Assembly (NCBI RefSeq): GCF_017115085.1
Contig: NZ_JABXKJ010000148.1
Location: 50,236 to 114,235 of the forward strand
Reading direction: 5' to 3'
DNA length: 64,000 nt
From: Nostoc sp. NMS7
GTDB lineage: Bacteria; Cyanobacteriota; Cyanobacteriia; Cyanobacteriales; Nostocaceae
This document shows positions 27,084-38,630 of this stretch, one piece after another; the first letter of the stretch is position 1; each line of letters starts with the position of its first letter. The notes below the pieces were generated by a model. The model had not been told where the DNA came from and did no database searches. It saw only the letters and a program-made list of their open reading frames with translations. Both the position numbers and the translations under genes were made by a program.

Positions 27084-29573
27084 ATGCTGAATATGTCAGA
27101 TTTACCGCTTCAGTGCCAAAATTTGAAAGAGCAGGTTGAGTCGATATTACAACTTTTACAACAAGAACCAACGCTACGTTCCCAAGATATTACACCTGTA
27201 CAAACTTCTTTAAGTAAGGCGATTTCTCCCAAATTTGAGATTGTGTTTGCGGGTGCGTTTAGTGCCGGTAAATCAATGCTAATCAATGCACTATTGGAGA
27301 GAGAATTACTGTACAGTGCAGAGGGACACGCCACAGGTACAGAATGCAAAATCGAGTATGCAGAAGTAGATAAAGAACGTGTTGTTTTGACGTTTTTAAG
27401 TGAAGCAGAGATTCGAGAACAAGCAGTTTATTTGTGTCAGCAGCTAGGATTTAAGTCAGTAGCTAATATCAACCAAGCTGATGTAATTAACTTGCTACGT
27501 CAAGATTCTGAAGCGATTATTCAGCAGGAGGGTGGTGAGAGTAAATCAGAACGTGCAAAACAGGCGAAGGCGTTAATGTTATTGCTAGAGGGATATATAG
27601 CAAACCGCGATCGCATAAACACGGTTAAAAATGCTACATATTCAATGGAGCAATTTCACTTTTCTAACCTCAAGCAAGCGGCTGGATATGCCCGTCGTGG
27701 TTGTAATAGTGCGGTATTGAAGCGCATAGAATATTACTGTAATCATCCTCTTCTCCAAGATGGTAATGTAATTATTGACACGCCAGGTATAGATGCACCA
27801 GTAGAGAAAGATGCACAGCTAACTTATGCCAAAATTCAACATTCTGATACTTCGGCGGTGGTATGTGTGCTAAAACCTGCTGCGGCGGGTGACATGACAA
27901 AAGAAGAAACACAACTTTTGGAATTAATGCGGCAGAATGGGGGAGTACGCGATCGCGTTTTCTATATCTTCAACCGAATCGATGAGACTTGGTACAATAC
28001 CGAACTACGACAACGATTAGACGATTTAATTAGTGGGCAATTTTGCAATACAAGCAAGCTTTATAAAACCAGTGGATTATTAGGCTTTTACGGGAGTCAG
28101 ATTAAACAGACAAGCCAACGAGATAGATTTGGTTTAGATTCTGTTTTCGCAGAAAGTATTAAAGGTTCAGATGGTAAAGAAGAAACACCACAATTTGTCT
28201 ATGCGTTTAACAACTACTGTGTAAATTCAGGGAAACTATCTTCCACTAAATTCCGTGTCTCTGTTAACGGCTTTGAAACCCCAAATCAAAATTATGTGCG
28301 GATTCTGGGAGATTGGGGAAATGAACTTATAGAAAAGCTAATTCATGATAGTGGAACTGAGGAATTTCGCACAGCTATTACTCGCTATCTTGCTGAAGAA
28401 AAGCGTCCGCAATTGTTTAAAAATCTTGCTGATGACTTGGAAGATGTTTGTATAAAACTCAAAAAACATTATCAGAGTGTCCAACGTAATTTAGATAGTC
28501 AGCCCCAAGAAATTGAGGCGATGAAGGCGCAAGAGTTGCAACGTCTAAATCAGCAACTACAGCACATCGGTAGAGAATTTAGTGAGCATATCACAGAAGA
28601 AGTTAACCATATAATTAATAATTCCTGTGATGATTTTGAAGCAGATTTTAAGCAATTGCAATCACGAATGATTCGCCGTTTAGATGAATTACTAGATAGT
28701 TTTTCTGTAGCTGATGCTTATCGACGTGCAACCATCAGCCATCCTCGCAACGCTACCGCGCCTTTAATTGCTATTTTAGTAGAGGCATTTTATTACTTAG
28801 CAAATCAATTAGAAGATATTTTGATTGAATCTTCTCAGCAAGTAATTGCGAATTATTTCCAGAGGTTGATTGAAAAGATTCGCAAGTCAGAATATTATCG
28901 CCAGTTGTATCGTTTATTAGATCATGATGGCGGAATTGAACAACAGATCAGACTTTTAGAAAAAGTTGTTACTCAAGCATTAGTGAGTGCAGCTAGTGTA
29001 GAGTGCGATCGCTTTGTGCGAGAAAGTCCGAGATTTTACGATGAAGGCACTTTTTCTATATATCAATTTCGCCAGACTTTATCACAAACTTCTCAAGGTT
29101 ACGACGCTGAAAGTATCGTAGAAGCAGAACCAGCAATTAGGCAGTTATTAAAGTTAGATTTTGAGCCAAAAGTTTCCCAAACTATTCGTAAATCTTACCG
29201 TCAAACTATTAACCAAACGCTAAAAACTCAATTGTTACCAATGGCAGAACAGCAAGCAGATGAAATTTTGCAGCAATACCCGCAGGCGCGTGCTTATTTA
29301 GAGAAAACATTGGAACAAGAAGCTGAAGAAAAAATTGCTAATAATCGCCGATTATTGAGTGTTGTTGAAGGAAATATAGAAACATATAATTCCGCAGTTT
29401 CTAATATCAATGGTTGTTTACAGGCGATGCAATTATATGACCATCTTTTGCCTGAAATTGGTAATGCAGACTTGATACATACTAACCCTGATTCATTAGA
29501 CACTAATGGCAAATTTGCTACTAATGGATTTGTGATTTCAGATGGGTTAGTTGATGAGGTAGCAAAGGTTTAG
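27084..29573 (+). CDS. Bacterial dynamin-like GTPase
   Basis: An 829-aa protein. G1 is GAFSAGKSMLINALL (~residues 57-71), the switch-region Thr lies in HATGTECKIEY, G3 is DTPGIDAP and G4 FNRID. A long alpha-helical remainder (LEDVCIKLKKHYQSVQRNL, LVEAFYYLANQLEDILIES) resembles the stalk of bacterial dynamin-like proteins that remodel membranes. No obvious transmembrane paddle was found by eye. No second dynamin gene is adjacent, unlike many paired bacterial systems. Confidence 0.85.
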   Translation: MLNMSDLPLQCQNLKEQVESILQLLQQEPTLRSQDITPVQTSLSKAISPKFEIVFAGAFSAGKSMLINALLERELLYSAEGHATGTECKIEYAEVDKERVVLTFLSEAEIREQAVYLCQQLGFKSVANINQADVINLLRQDSEAIIQQEGGESKSERAKQAKALMLLLEGYIANRDRINTVKNATYSMEQFHFSNLKQAAGYARRGCNSAVLKRIEYYCNHPLLQDGNVIIDTPGIDAPVEKDAQLTYAKIQHSDTSAVVCVLKPAAAGDMTKEETQLLELMRQNGGVRDRVFYIFNRIDETWYNTELRQRLDDLISGQFCNTSKLYKTSGLLGFYGSQIKQTSQRDRFGLDSVFAESIKGSDGKEETPQFVYAFNNYCVNSGKLSSTKFRVSVNGFETPNQNYVRILGDWGNELIEKLIHDSGTEEFRTAITRYLAEEKRPQLFKNLADDLEDVCIKLKKHYQSVQRNLDSQPQEIEAMKAQELQRLNQQLQHIGREFSEHITEEVNHIINNSCDDFEADFKQLQSRMIRRLDELLDSFSVADAYRRATISHPRNATAPLIAILVEAFYYLANQLEDILIESSQQVIANYFQRLIEKIRKSEYYRQLYRLLDHDGGIEQQIRLLEKVVTQALVSAASVECDRFVRESPRFYDEGTFSIYQFRQTLSQTSQGYDAESIVEAEPAIRQLLKLDFEPKVSQTIRKSYRQTINQTLKTQLLPMAEQQADEILQQYPQARAYLEKTLEQEAEEKIANNRRLLSVVEGNIETYNSAVSNINGCLQAMQLYDHLLPEIGNADLIHTNPDSLDTNGKFATNGFVISDGLVDEVAKV

Positions 29574-29644
29574 CATAGTGGTTCTTGTTTGGATGCAGCT
29601 AGGGGCACAGAAAAAGCTCATAGGTGTCAACTTAACGAAAAAGC

Positions 29645-29800
29645 CATGTCCCGCAAGGAACTGAAGTTCCTTGCTAATAGCGAAAGTCATCTTTAGATGA
29701 CTAAATAATCCGAAAAATCTTTAGTCTACTAAAGTAGACTTGGGCTAAAAGCCAAAGAAATTTATTTCTGGGCGGGCGTGGAAGTCAACAAGCGATTTCT
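29645..29800. repeat. Compound small-hairpin repeat
   Basis: A run of short perfect hairpins: aaggaactgaagttcctt, gtcatctttagatgac and agtctactaaagtagact, joined by ctaatagc and ggctaaaagcc. The same style recurs at 39830-39985, 42908-42985 and 46215-46290. A TTAAGTTGACACCAA motif follows near 29805, also present at 1630 and 46295. No gene is seen in 29574-29965. Confidence 0.55.
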
Positions 29801-29965
29801 AGCTTAAGTTGACACCAATTTTTATAAGGTGCGTTAGCATGAAACCCTAACACACCATTTCCGATTTTCGGTGCCTTATCGAAACTGTACCACACTCTAC
29901 ACTATCTTCTAATTCTTTGCACTTACCTAATTACAACACTTATTTAGGCGATCGCACTCACAAAA

Positions 29966-30553
29966 TTATTTACTACCACCCTCTGGAAACAACCGACTCA
30001 AGTCTAATAAGGCATTTTCAAATCCAGGAATGGTTACTGACTGGTTAGATAGAGAAATCTGCTTGCTGAGATAGCTAAACTTGCTTTGAGCATTTTGATA
30101 TGGCTGGCTATGACGCTCAAGTTGACGATCTGGCAAATTCACAATCCAGTAATGAGAAATTCCGGCTTCTGCATACAATGACAGCTTGGTTGTTTGATCA
30201 TAATCTATAGTTTTATCCGAAATTTCAATCACTAACAAAATATCTTCAGGATAGGGATGATGAGCAAGATAATCTTCATCTCTTCCTTGTGCAATCACAA
30301 CATCCGATTCAGGCTCACTTTGATTAGGAAGGGTGATGGGATCTTGTCCACGGATGACTGCTTCATCACCTAAAAGCCGATCCAATTGACGGCATAGGAT
30401 AGAACTACAAACTGTATAAGGTGTTCCTTTTGCTGTCATTTGAATCAGTTCTCCTCGAATTAATTCAATATGATTGGCTTCTGTCAGAAATCCGAGTTCA
30501 ATCAATCGATGGTATTCAGCGATCGTAAATCGCTTAGGTGTTATAACATTCAT
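29966..30553 (-). CDS. Uma2-family (DUF820) putative endonuclease
   Basis: A 195-aa Uma2 protein from MNVITPKRFTIAEYHRLIE (start 30553). Core motifs are HIELIRGELIQMTAKG, EPESDVVIAQG, ILLVIEISDKTIDYDQTTK and GISHYWIVNLPDRQLE, matching the PD-(D/E)XK-like fold. Unrelated in detail to the Uma2 gene at 22989. Function unsettled for the family; no partner gene adjoins it. Confidence 0.88.
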   Translation of the reverse strand: MNVITPKRFTIAEYHRLIELGFLTEANHIELIRGELIQMTAKGTPYTVCSSILCRQLDRLLGDEAVIRGQDPITLPNQSEPESDVVIAQGRDEDYLAHHPYPEDILLVIEISDKTIDYDQTTKLSLYAEAGISHYWIVNLPDRQLERHSQPYQNAQSKFSYLSKQISLSNQSVTIPGFENALLDLSRLFPEGGSK

Positions 30554-30599
30554 CGAATATCCTTTTAATGGCAATGATTCTACTTTTAGTTGTACACTA

Positions 30600-30725
30600 A
30601 GGGACTGACAAATCAAAAAATATCCAATTATTTATTGTGGGGTGGGCATCTTGCCCGCCTTTGGTTACTGGGCGGGCAAGATGCCCACTCCACAAGTAGT
30701 AGTAATTTATTTCTTGGAAATCCCG
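30600..30725. mobile_element. MITE-like element (AGGGACT family)
   Basis: Opens AGGGACT and closes ttatttcttggaaatccc, with the inner hairpin gtggggtgggcatcttgccc. It lies just upstream of the Uma2 gene start, so it may carry or disturb that promoter. Confidence 0.55.
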
Positions 30726-30804
30726 TAACAGAGATTAAAGTGAGTGCGTTGTTTACCACCGCAGGTCTTATCCTGAGGCTGCGCCAAAGGGCATCGCAAT
30801 AATT

Positions 30805-30990
30805 TCAGCTGTCCTTACCACAACTGAAGCATTCATAAGTAATCTTAAAGCTATGGTTATGAATGTAAAGCTGTCGTTACCACAACTAAAGCATTCATAA
30901 GTAATGTTGAAGCTGTCGTTACCACAGCTGAAATTGTGGTTATGAATGCTAAAGCTGTCGTTACCACAGCTTAAGTTGTGGTTATGAACA
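30805..30990. repeat. Direct and inverted repeat cluster
   Basis: About five alternating copies, in both orientations, of modules such as agctgtcgttaccacaac, aagcattcataagtaa and tggttatgaatg. Non-coding; it ends just before the AGE-family gene. Confidence 0.7.
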
Positions 30991-31008
30991 TGAATTTTTG
31001 CAACAAGT

Positions 31009-32325
<1,317 letters not shown>

Positions 32326-32524
32326 CTACGAGACCCTTCGGCAAGCTCAGGGCATCGCGCTGCGCGAACGGCAAGCTCAGTAACCATCGTAGACATCGCG
32401 TCAGTCTTTTACAAGATATAGTCAACAGCAGGTATACTTCTATCTTGTATCTTGCATTATTCTCAATAACCGTAGGGGAACTATTATAGTGTCCACCTAT
32501 AAGTTTTTTAGATATGAGGTTGTT

Positions 32525-33409
32525 ATGAATCAGATTGAACGGGTTGCGATCGTTGGAGGAAACCACGGAAATGAGTTAACAGGAGTACATTTAGTCAAAA
32601 TGTTTCAGCAGTATCCTAATTTAATCAATAGATCAAGTTTTGAAACTTTGGCATTACTTGGCAATCTCAAAGCTATTGAAGCAGGCAAACGATACATTGA
32701 TAAGGATTTAAATCGTTGCTTCACTAATCAAGGCTTACAAAATCCCCAACTCTCAAGTTACGAAGATACGCGGGCAAAAGCAATTCTACAGATATTGCAA
32801 CCGCAAAATCAGCCCTCTGTGGATGTAATTGTTGATTTACATAGCACAACTGCCAACATGGGCTTAAGTCTGATTTTTTGTGATCTGCATCCTTTCTTAC
32901 TTCGGTTAGGCGCTTATTTAAGTTCTATCAATCCGATGGTAAAGATTTTTATTAATCAAGAATCTAGAGAAGGTGGTTTTCTCCGTTCTTTGTGTGAATT
33001 GGGTTTTGTTATAGAAGTTGGTGCTGTGGCTCAGAATATTTTAAACGCCGAATTATTTCATCAAACAGAGCAGCTTATTTATGCAATTTTAGACTATTTT
33101 GAAGGGTGCAACCAAGGTAATATTCCGCAGATAAACAGCACGCTCACGCTTACACTCTATCAATACATTGGGACTATCGATTATCCTAGAAGCGATCGTG
33201 GGGAGATTCAAGCCATGATTCATCCCCAGCTTCAGTTTAGAGATTATCAACCTCTGAATCCCGGTGATCCAATGTTTGTGACTTTTGAAGGAAAAGATAT
33301 TTTCTATGAGGGAGCGTCTACTGTCTATCCTATTTTTATTAATGAAGCAGCTTACTACGAAAAAGGAATTGCGATGTATTTAACTCAAAAGCAACAACAG
33401 GTAGTTTAA
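32525..33409 (+). CDS. Aspartoacylase / succinylglutamate desuccinylase family protein
   Basis: About 294 aa from [17 protein letters not shown]. Zn-ligand motifs are [10 protein letters not shown] (His, Glu) and [10 protein letters not shown] (His); DLNRCF is the substrate-binding DxNR motif, and [10 protein letters not shown] carries the catalytic-region Glu. The family deacylates N-acetylaspartate or related N-acyl amino acids; substrate not settled here. Converges on and overlaps the Rpn-like gene by four bases. Confidence 0.88.
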   Translation: MNQIERVAIVGGNHGNELTGVHLVKMFQQYPNLINRSSFETLALLGNLKAIEAGKRYIDKDLNRCFTNQGLQNPQLSSYEDTRAKAILQILQPQNQPSVDVIVDLHSTTANMGLSLIFCDLHPFLLRLGAYLSSINPMVKIFINQESREGGFLRSLCELGFVIEVGAVAQNILNAELFHQTEQLIYAILDYFEGCNQGNIPQINSTLTLTLYQYIGTIDYPRSDRGEIQAMIHPQLQFRDYQPLNPGDPMFVTFEGKDIFYEGASTVYPIFINEAAYYEKGIAMYLTQKQQQVV

Positions 33410-34269
33410 TTTATTCGCCCTTGTAGCCAAGATTGCAAATCAGCCAAGGTAGTAAAATCAAGCAATGCATCGCTCAAATCTGCCAGAACAGGCAAAGATA
33501 AACCAGAAATGGAGGAGCGCATTTCCTCAGACAGTTCTCCAAGCAGCTTAGTCAATTGCCGAGAAATAGCATTAGCCATCGCTTCTCGTCCTTCTTCTCG
33601 TCCTTCTTCTCTCCCTTCTTCCTTAATTTCTTGGTAAACTCGCGTTTGCTGTAGTGTTATTCCCAGCATAGATTCAACCTCCGTTCTGCTTAATTGTTCA
33701 AACCTATACATCATGATCGTCGTTACCATCTCTATTATGGCGCGACTCGCTGCTAATGGCACTTCATCACGAGTTCTGGTTAACAAATACTTGGCTTCTT
33801 CTGGTGCTTGGCTTTGCTCAAGTGTAGTCAGTACCATCAAGGCTACCCATAAAGGTAATTGGCGAATATCCCCCAATTCATCCAAATACACCCGATGCAC
33901 TTGGTTACTATTGAGAAATCCCCGATGAGGGTAAATGTTACTTTGTTCGGTATTGCGAGATGGATAAATTATAACTGCTTGCCAGTCGTTAAATCTGGCG
34001 CGGTTGCGGTAGAAATATAGTGAAGATTCTGCAAATACTCTTTCATAAAGCTGTTCATCTTTCTGAAACTGTACCTCACAAAAATATACAACCCCAGGAG
34101 TCTCGCTTTCTGGTGGAAGAAATACCCCGTCAATTTCAAATTTGGGTTCCTTGACAGCTACCGAATCAAATCGATAAGCATCTGCATTTGTTGGGGGATT
34201 TGTCAATAGTTCAAATAAAAGAGTGGGGGATTGTTGAAACAGTTTGTAAAAAATTGAGTCTCGACGCAT
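33406..34269 (-). CDS. Rpn-family PD-(D/E)XK nuclease/transposase (DUF2887/DUF4351)
   Basis: About 287 aa from [20 protein letters not shown]. The nuclease core is EIDGVFLPP and [20 protein letters not shown] (D...ExQ). A middle helical region follows, then the Glu/Arg-repeat [14 protein letters not shown] and a DUF4351-like end [23 protein letters not shown] helix pair. Related proteins promote recombination; these genes are abundant in cyanobacteria. The repeat is encoded by ttcttct-type tandem DNA. Confidence 0.83.
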   Translation of the reverse strand: MRRDSIFYKLFQQSPTLLFELLTNPPTNADAYRFDSVAVKEPKFEIDGVFLPPESETPGVVYFCEVQFQKDEQLYERVFAESSLYFYRNRARFNDWQAVIIYPSRNTEQSNIYPHRGFLNSNQVHRVYLDELGDIRQLPLWVALMVLTTLEQSQAPEEAKYLLTRTRDEVPLAASRAIIEMVTTIMMYRFEQLSRTEVESMLGITLQQTRVYQEIKEEGREEGREEGREAMANAISRQLTKLLGELSEEMRSSISGLSLPVLADLSDALLDFTTLADLQSWLQGRIN

Positions 34270-34355
34270 GGAACATTTTATTTTATTAAATATGCGATAC
34301 ATTTAATCACATATTCTTGTATATATAGCAATTCTGAATCATTCGTGAGAAACAA

Positions 34356-34386
34356 GATCCCCGACTTCTCAAAGAAGTCGGGGATC
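34356..34386. terminator. Strong hairpin, possible terminator
   Basis: GATCCCCGACTTCT and its exact complement are separated by three bases. It sits between the start region of the Rpn-like gene and the end of the propeller gene. It lacks a clear T-run, and a degenerate relative at 57748-57775 suggests a dispersed repeat. Confidence 0.45.
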
Positions 34387-34438
34387 TGCGGCTGGGTTAA
34401 GCTTAGAGTCAAGGCTGTGTTGTAATTGCTGTAAATAC

Positions 34439-36823
34439 TCAACTCGCTAGGCGATACACAATCACCTTTCCTTTCCAATTCTCTTCCACAAATACCAGAT
34501 ACTCACCATTTGAACGACGAAAAGCGCGGATACCGTAGGGTATATCAATCCAGCCACTTTCGCTGCCAACTTCTGGGCCTGGTTTTAACTGTTGTACTTG
34601 CACTCCCGTCTTTGCATTGTAGACATATACCTCTGCGGTTTTAACTGTCACGGCGAAGACATAATCTTTTGCCACACTTATTGCAGCTGTGGAAACTTCG
34701 CGTTTGCCTGTGCTGTCGTAAGGAATCACAATTCGCCACCGGGGGGTCCGATTTCCTTGACTCCAATTGTCAAAACGGGCAATCTCAGATCCAGCAACTC
34801 CTGTATCGTCGCCGAAGGCGGGGTGATCTACTGTGAAGCCTGACAAATACATGGTATCTGTTTGGGGGAAATATTCGAGCCGCCGCAAGTCGTTAAATAT
34901 GCTGGGAGTAGTTTGCTTTTCCATCGAACTATAGCTGTAGATGGGGTTGCCTTTAGGATCTATTCCCTGTAAAGGATAGTGTCGGATAGCAGTACCATCT
35001 GGTGTTCGCAAAGCTTTCCAAACATCTCCTTTGCTGTCTACCCACCAGCCGCCGAGATAGGGATAATCTTTGCTGCGATCATATTCGTTCTTTTCAAATC
35101 TGCCATTACCGTTGCGATCGCGCCAGATCCACTCTCCTTTTTCTGGTTGATGCGGTGGCCAATTTCCGGTGAGAAATTTTTTATCTGCGCCATTGCTACC
35201 GACAAACATTCCGGCTGGGATGGCAACTTGGCCATCTGTGGCTGGATTAAAACGATATATTTGCAGAAAGCTGCTATACATATCTGTGAGGAACAAAAAG
35301 GGCTTCCCTTGGATGCGGCGAACAAAGGTTGCATCTGGTGATGTATGCAGACGTGGATCTTGAGGATATTTGAAAGCATTTAAAGTATAGCCTTTGTAAG
35401 TCCATTGCTTACCAGCAGGCTTACTATAGTTCATCAGATAGTGTTCTTGTTTGGTGAATAAATCTATACCATCACTTTTAGGATCGGCATCTGCATTATC
35501 GACGAATATCAATCCTAGCGATCGCCACATTAGTTTTCCCGATGGCGAAAATTTCCGCAAATCTGTTCCTGATTTGTTGAAACCATCACTATTTATATAG
35601 ATATTACCTGAAGCATCTGTACCGACTCCGGTAAGTCCATAAAGTTTCAAATCTCCAACTTCTCCAGGAACTCCTACATAGATACCGCCCTTACTGCCAA
35701 AACTACCCACCTGCAACGGCTGATCTTTGATGTCATAAATTAACATTTGCTGACGTGGGCCATTTTCTGCCACTAACAGCTTACCTTGATGATCAATTGC
35801 GATCGCTGTTGGTTCGACAATATCTGCAATCTGTTGGGGCAATTGCTTTCCACTCTGAGAATAATGTATAATTTTGGCAGGATTACTACCATTTTTGCTT
35901 TGAATAATCCACAGATTTTTTTGGGAATCAATAGTTATTGCTCCCGGATTAGCAACGGTAAAGCTGCGGAGTTCCTTCATCGTATCAGTATCATAGACAC
36001 GAATTCGGTTAGCAGCAAAATCACTCACATACAACTCGCTTTCCACAGTTGCTAATCCAGTGACTTCACTTTTAGTGCTGGTAATCAACATACTTTTATC
36101 CCAGCCACGCCCATTCGGAAATGGCGCAGGTTTTCCCGACAAGTCATAACGTCTAACACAATACCAACTTGTTCCATCAGGGGGGTAATCTTCATTTGTT
36201 TTGCCCCTCGAACCTTGATTCATGGCAATGTAAACATATTTACTATTTGCCGTTACCGCTTTGCCACCACCACGACTCCAGCCGTGAGTATCTCCAATAG
36301 CACCAATAACCTTACCATCCTTATATATTGCTGCCTCCATTCCCGCTTCATCCCAATGGCTATTGGTATAAACTGTGCCATCAGGGGCAACATACATTGC
36401 CTCAATATTGTTTTGTACCCGCAGATTTCCACTGCCAAAAGTATTACCTATCCACGATGTTTTATAGGTAAGCGTGGGTGTTTCAGTATTGTTTTGTACC
36501 CGCAGATTTTCACTGACAATAGTATTATTTATCGACGATGTTTTGTAGGTAAGCGTGGGTGTTTCAGTATTGTTTTGTACCCGCAGGTTTTCACTGCTAA
36601 TAGTATTACTTATCGACGATGTTTTGTAGGTAAGCGTGCGTGTTCCAGTTGTCGCCCAGTCTGTTGTAATTCCAATGCTAGCAACAATGACTGCAACTGT
36701 CAGACTGAGTAAAAAGTTGAAAGTGTTACTTCTTTGTAAATATCTAGTCTTAGATATTTTTTTGATGTGCTGATTGATCTGGTGACGCAGTTTTCCTAAC
36801 TGCGTCAGTAATTTATTTCTCAT
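34439..36823 (-). CDS. Large membrane-anchored beta-propeller (NHL-like) protein
   Basis: A 794-aa protein with one N-terminal hydrophobic helix (FNFLLSLTVAVIVASIGI), probably an uncleaved anchor or signal. Then come three 27-residue repeats starting TLTYKTSSI and ending NLRVQNNTETP, and then repeated propeller-like strands (GTVYTNSHWDEAG, ELYVSDFAANRIRVYDTD, GAITIDSQKNLWI, TAIAIDHQGKLLVAE, VGTDASGNIYINSDG). The layout resembles NHL/SMP-30-type six-bladed propellers. No catalytic motif was recognised. Likely periplasmic or outer-surface; function unknown. Confidence 0.65.
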   Translation of the reverse strand: MRNKLLTQLGKLRHQINQHIKKISKTRYLQRSNTFNFLLSLTVAVIVASIGITTDWATTGTRTLTYKTSSISNTISSENLRVQNNTETPTLTYKTSSINNTIVSENLRVQNNTETPTLTYKTSWIGNTFGSGNLRVQNNIEAMYVAPDGTVYTNSHWDEAGMEAAIYKDGKVIGAIGDTHGWSRGGGKAVTANSKYVYIAMNQGSRGKTNEDYPPDGTSWYCVRRYDLSGKPAPFPNGRGWDKSMLITSTKSEVTGLATVESELYVSDFAANRIRVYDTDTMKELRSFTVANPGAITIDSQKNLWIIQSKNGSNPAKIIHYSQSGKQLPQQIADIVEPTAIAIDHQGKLLVAENGPRQQMLIYDIKDQPLQVGSFGSKGGIYVGVPGEVGDLKLYGLTGVGTDASGNIYINSDGFNKSGTDLRKFSPSGKLMWRSLGLIFVDNADADPKSDGIDLFTKQEHYLMNYSKPAGKQWTYKGYTLNAFKYPQDPRLHTSPDATFVRRIQGKPFLFLTDMYSSFLQIYRFNPATDGQVAIPAGMFVGSNGADKKFLTGNWPPHQPEKGEWIWRDRNGNGRFEKNEYDRSKDYPYLGGWWVDSKGDVWKALRTPDGTAIRHYPLQGIDPKGNPIYSYSSMEKQTTPSIFNDLRRLEYFPQTDTMYLSGFTVDHPAFGDDTGVAGSEIARFDNWSQGNRTPRWRIVIPYDSTGKREVSTAAISVAKDYVFAVTVKTAEVYVYNAKTGVQVQQLKPGPEVGSESGWIDIPYGIRAFRRSNGEYLVFVEENWKGKVIVYRLAS

Positions 36824-37397
36824 ATAATTTTTAAGCTTTTAATTATTTATATACAAACATTATTTATCAAATCCGCACAAAAAAGGATAACTATTTTTAA
36901 CTGGATAATATACAAGTCATTTAGAGGGAAAACATCTGATGATATATCAATAATAAATATTCCAGATTAAAATTTTAATATTTACATAAACTTTATAAAA
37001 ATCACATGGTTATTTAAACTTCAGTTAATATCTTAAAAAAGATTGTTTAATGTACTAATGGTTACTTGTTTTTCCATAAAAATAGTAAAAATTAATACAA
37101 AATACCTTGAAAATTATTGATTTATAGTGGTTTATCCCTCTTCCTGTCTAGCATTCACCTTCCTGATTGGTAGGTATCATATCTGTCCTAGTCAGTGTTA
37201 TCTGGTTAATAAAAACACATACTTTAATTCATTGTTGACGTTGGCATATAAATAGTTTATAAATTGGTGTTCTATGAAAAAACTGTTATTGGTAATGTGT
37301 ATTCGTAAATTCTAGTAATTCAAATTGGGATGGAACAGGCTGTAAGGGCACAGCAATGCTGTGCCCCTGTTTTAATACATTTATAGGAGACACATTA
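36824..37397. other. AT-rich intergenic region
   Basis: 574 bp, mostly A/T, separating the divergent propeller and glycosyltransferase genes, so it should hold both promoters. Near 37344-37372 a gggcacagca / tgctgtgcccc hairpin occurs, as at 53183-53211. No ORF of significance. Confidence 0.6.
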
Positions 37398-38567
37398 ATG
37401 GAAAACAAACAAGAAAGTTTTGCGTCAGGATCTGCATCTATTCTCACCCTTGGATTAGGCTGGTTTCCCAAAAGTCCCGGAGGATTAGAAAGGTATATTT
37501 ATGAACTAACTCATAAATTAGCCGCAAATCAAGATCAGGTTGAATTATGCGGAGTCGGTCTACCAGAGGCGGAACTAAATTCACCAATTAAGCTGACTAA
37601 CTTGGCGAGTCCCGATAGTGCTATTTGGCAAAGATTATGGTCGATTCGCACTAACTTTCAGAAAACAAGAACAAGCAAACCAGATGCTATTAATCTGCAC
37701 TTTGCATTATATAGCTTTCCTATTTTAGATATTTTACCAAAGGGAGTACCAGTTACTTTTAACTTTCATGGCCCTTGGGCTTCTGAGAGTCAGCAAGAGG
37801 TGGTTAATAAAAATCTCAGTCTTTTGATCAAGCACTGGCTAATAGAACAGAACACTTATAATCGGTGCGATCGCTTTATTGTTTTGAGCAAAGCCTTTGG
37901 GAAAATTTTACATCAAAAATATCAAATACCGTGGAGTAAAATTAATGTTATTCCTGGTGGAGTTGATATTAACTGGTTTCAACCAACTTTATCACCCCAA
38001 GACGCTTGTAAACAGTTAGGCTGGCCTAGTAATCGCCGAATTATATTTACATCACGCCGCTTAGTACATCGAACTGGGGTTGACAAACTATTGCAAGCTC
38101 TGGCTATAATTAAGCCCAGAATACCAGATGTTTGGCTAGCGATCGCAGGTCGTGGTCACATCCAAGCTGCACTACAACAACAAGCTACAGAATTAGGACT
38201 AGACGACAACGTTAAATTTTTAGGTTTTCTACCTGATGAGCAATTACCTATTGCTTATCAAGCTGCTGAATTCACTATTATGCCTAGTCAATCTTTTGAA
38301 GGATTTGGATTAGTAATAATCGAGTCTCTAGCCTGTGGTACTCCTGTTTTATGTACTCCAGTTGGGGGAATGCCAGAAATTTTATCAGAATTTTCACCCG
38401 ATTTAATTACTAATTCAATCGAAGCCTCAGCTATTGCTGAAAAATTAGAGCAAGTGCTTTTGGGAAATATTCCTATACCTTCACGCGAAGCCTGTCGCCA
38501 ATACGCCACCACACACTATGACTGGAATCAAATCGCCCAACAGGTACGGAATATTTTATTAGCTTGA
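37398..38567 (+). CDS. GT4-family glycosyltransferase
   Basis: About 389 aa from MENKQESFASGSAS (GGAGA at 37386 supports this start). GT-B fold hallmarks: N-terminal LGLGWFPKSPGGLERYIYEL; the linker PGGVDINWF; VWLAIAGRGHIQAALQQQA; and the donor-site motif SQSFEGFGLVIIESLACGTPV with the EGFGLVxxE signature. It transfers a sugar from an activated donor in polysaccharide or glycolipid synthesis; acceptor unknown. Another GT4 gene follows 63 bp later. Confidence 0.9.
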   Translation: MENKQESFASGSASILTLGLGWFPKSPGGLERYIYELTHKLAANQDQVELCGVGLPEAELNSPIKLTNLASPDSAIWQRLWSIRTNFQKTRTSKPDAINLHFALYSFPILDILPKGVPVTFNFHGPWASESQQEVVNKNLSLLIKHWLIEQNTYNRCDRFIVLSKAFGKILHQKYQIPWSKINVIPGGVDINWFQPTLSPQDACKQLGWPSNRRIIFTSRRLVHRTGVDKLLQALAIIKPRIPDVWLAIAGRGHIQAALQQQATELGLDDNVKFLGFLPDEQLPIAYQAAEFTIMPSQSFEGFGLVIIESLACGTPVLCTPVGGMPEILSEFSPDLITNSIEASAIAEKLEQVLLGNIPIPSREACRQYATTHYDWNQIAQQVRNILLA

Positions 38568-38630
38568 ACAAGTTAATAAAATAAATGCTAGGGGCGTTAC
38601 GTGGGTCAAATTAGATAAAATAGAGGTTTA

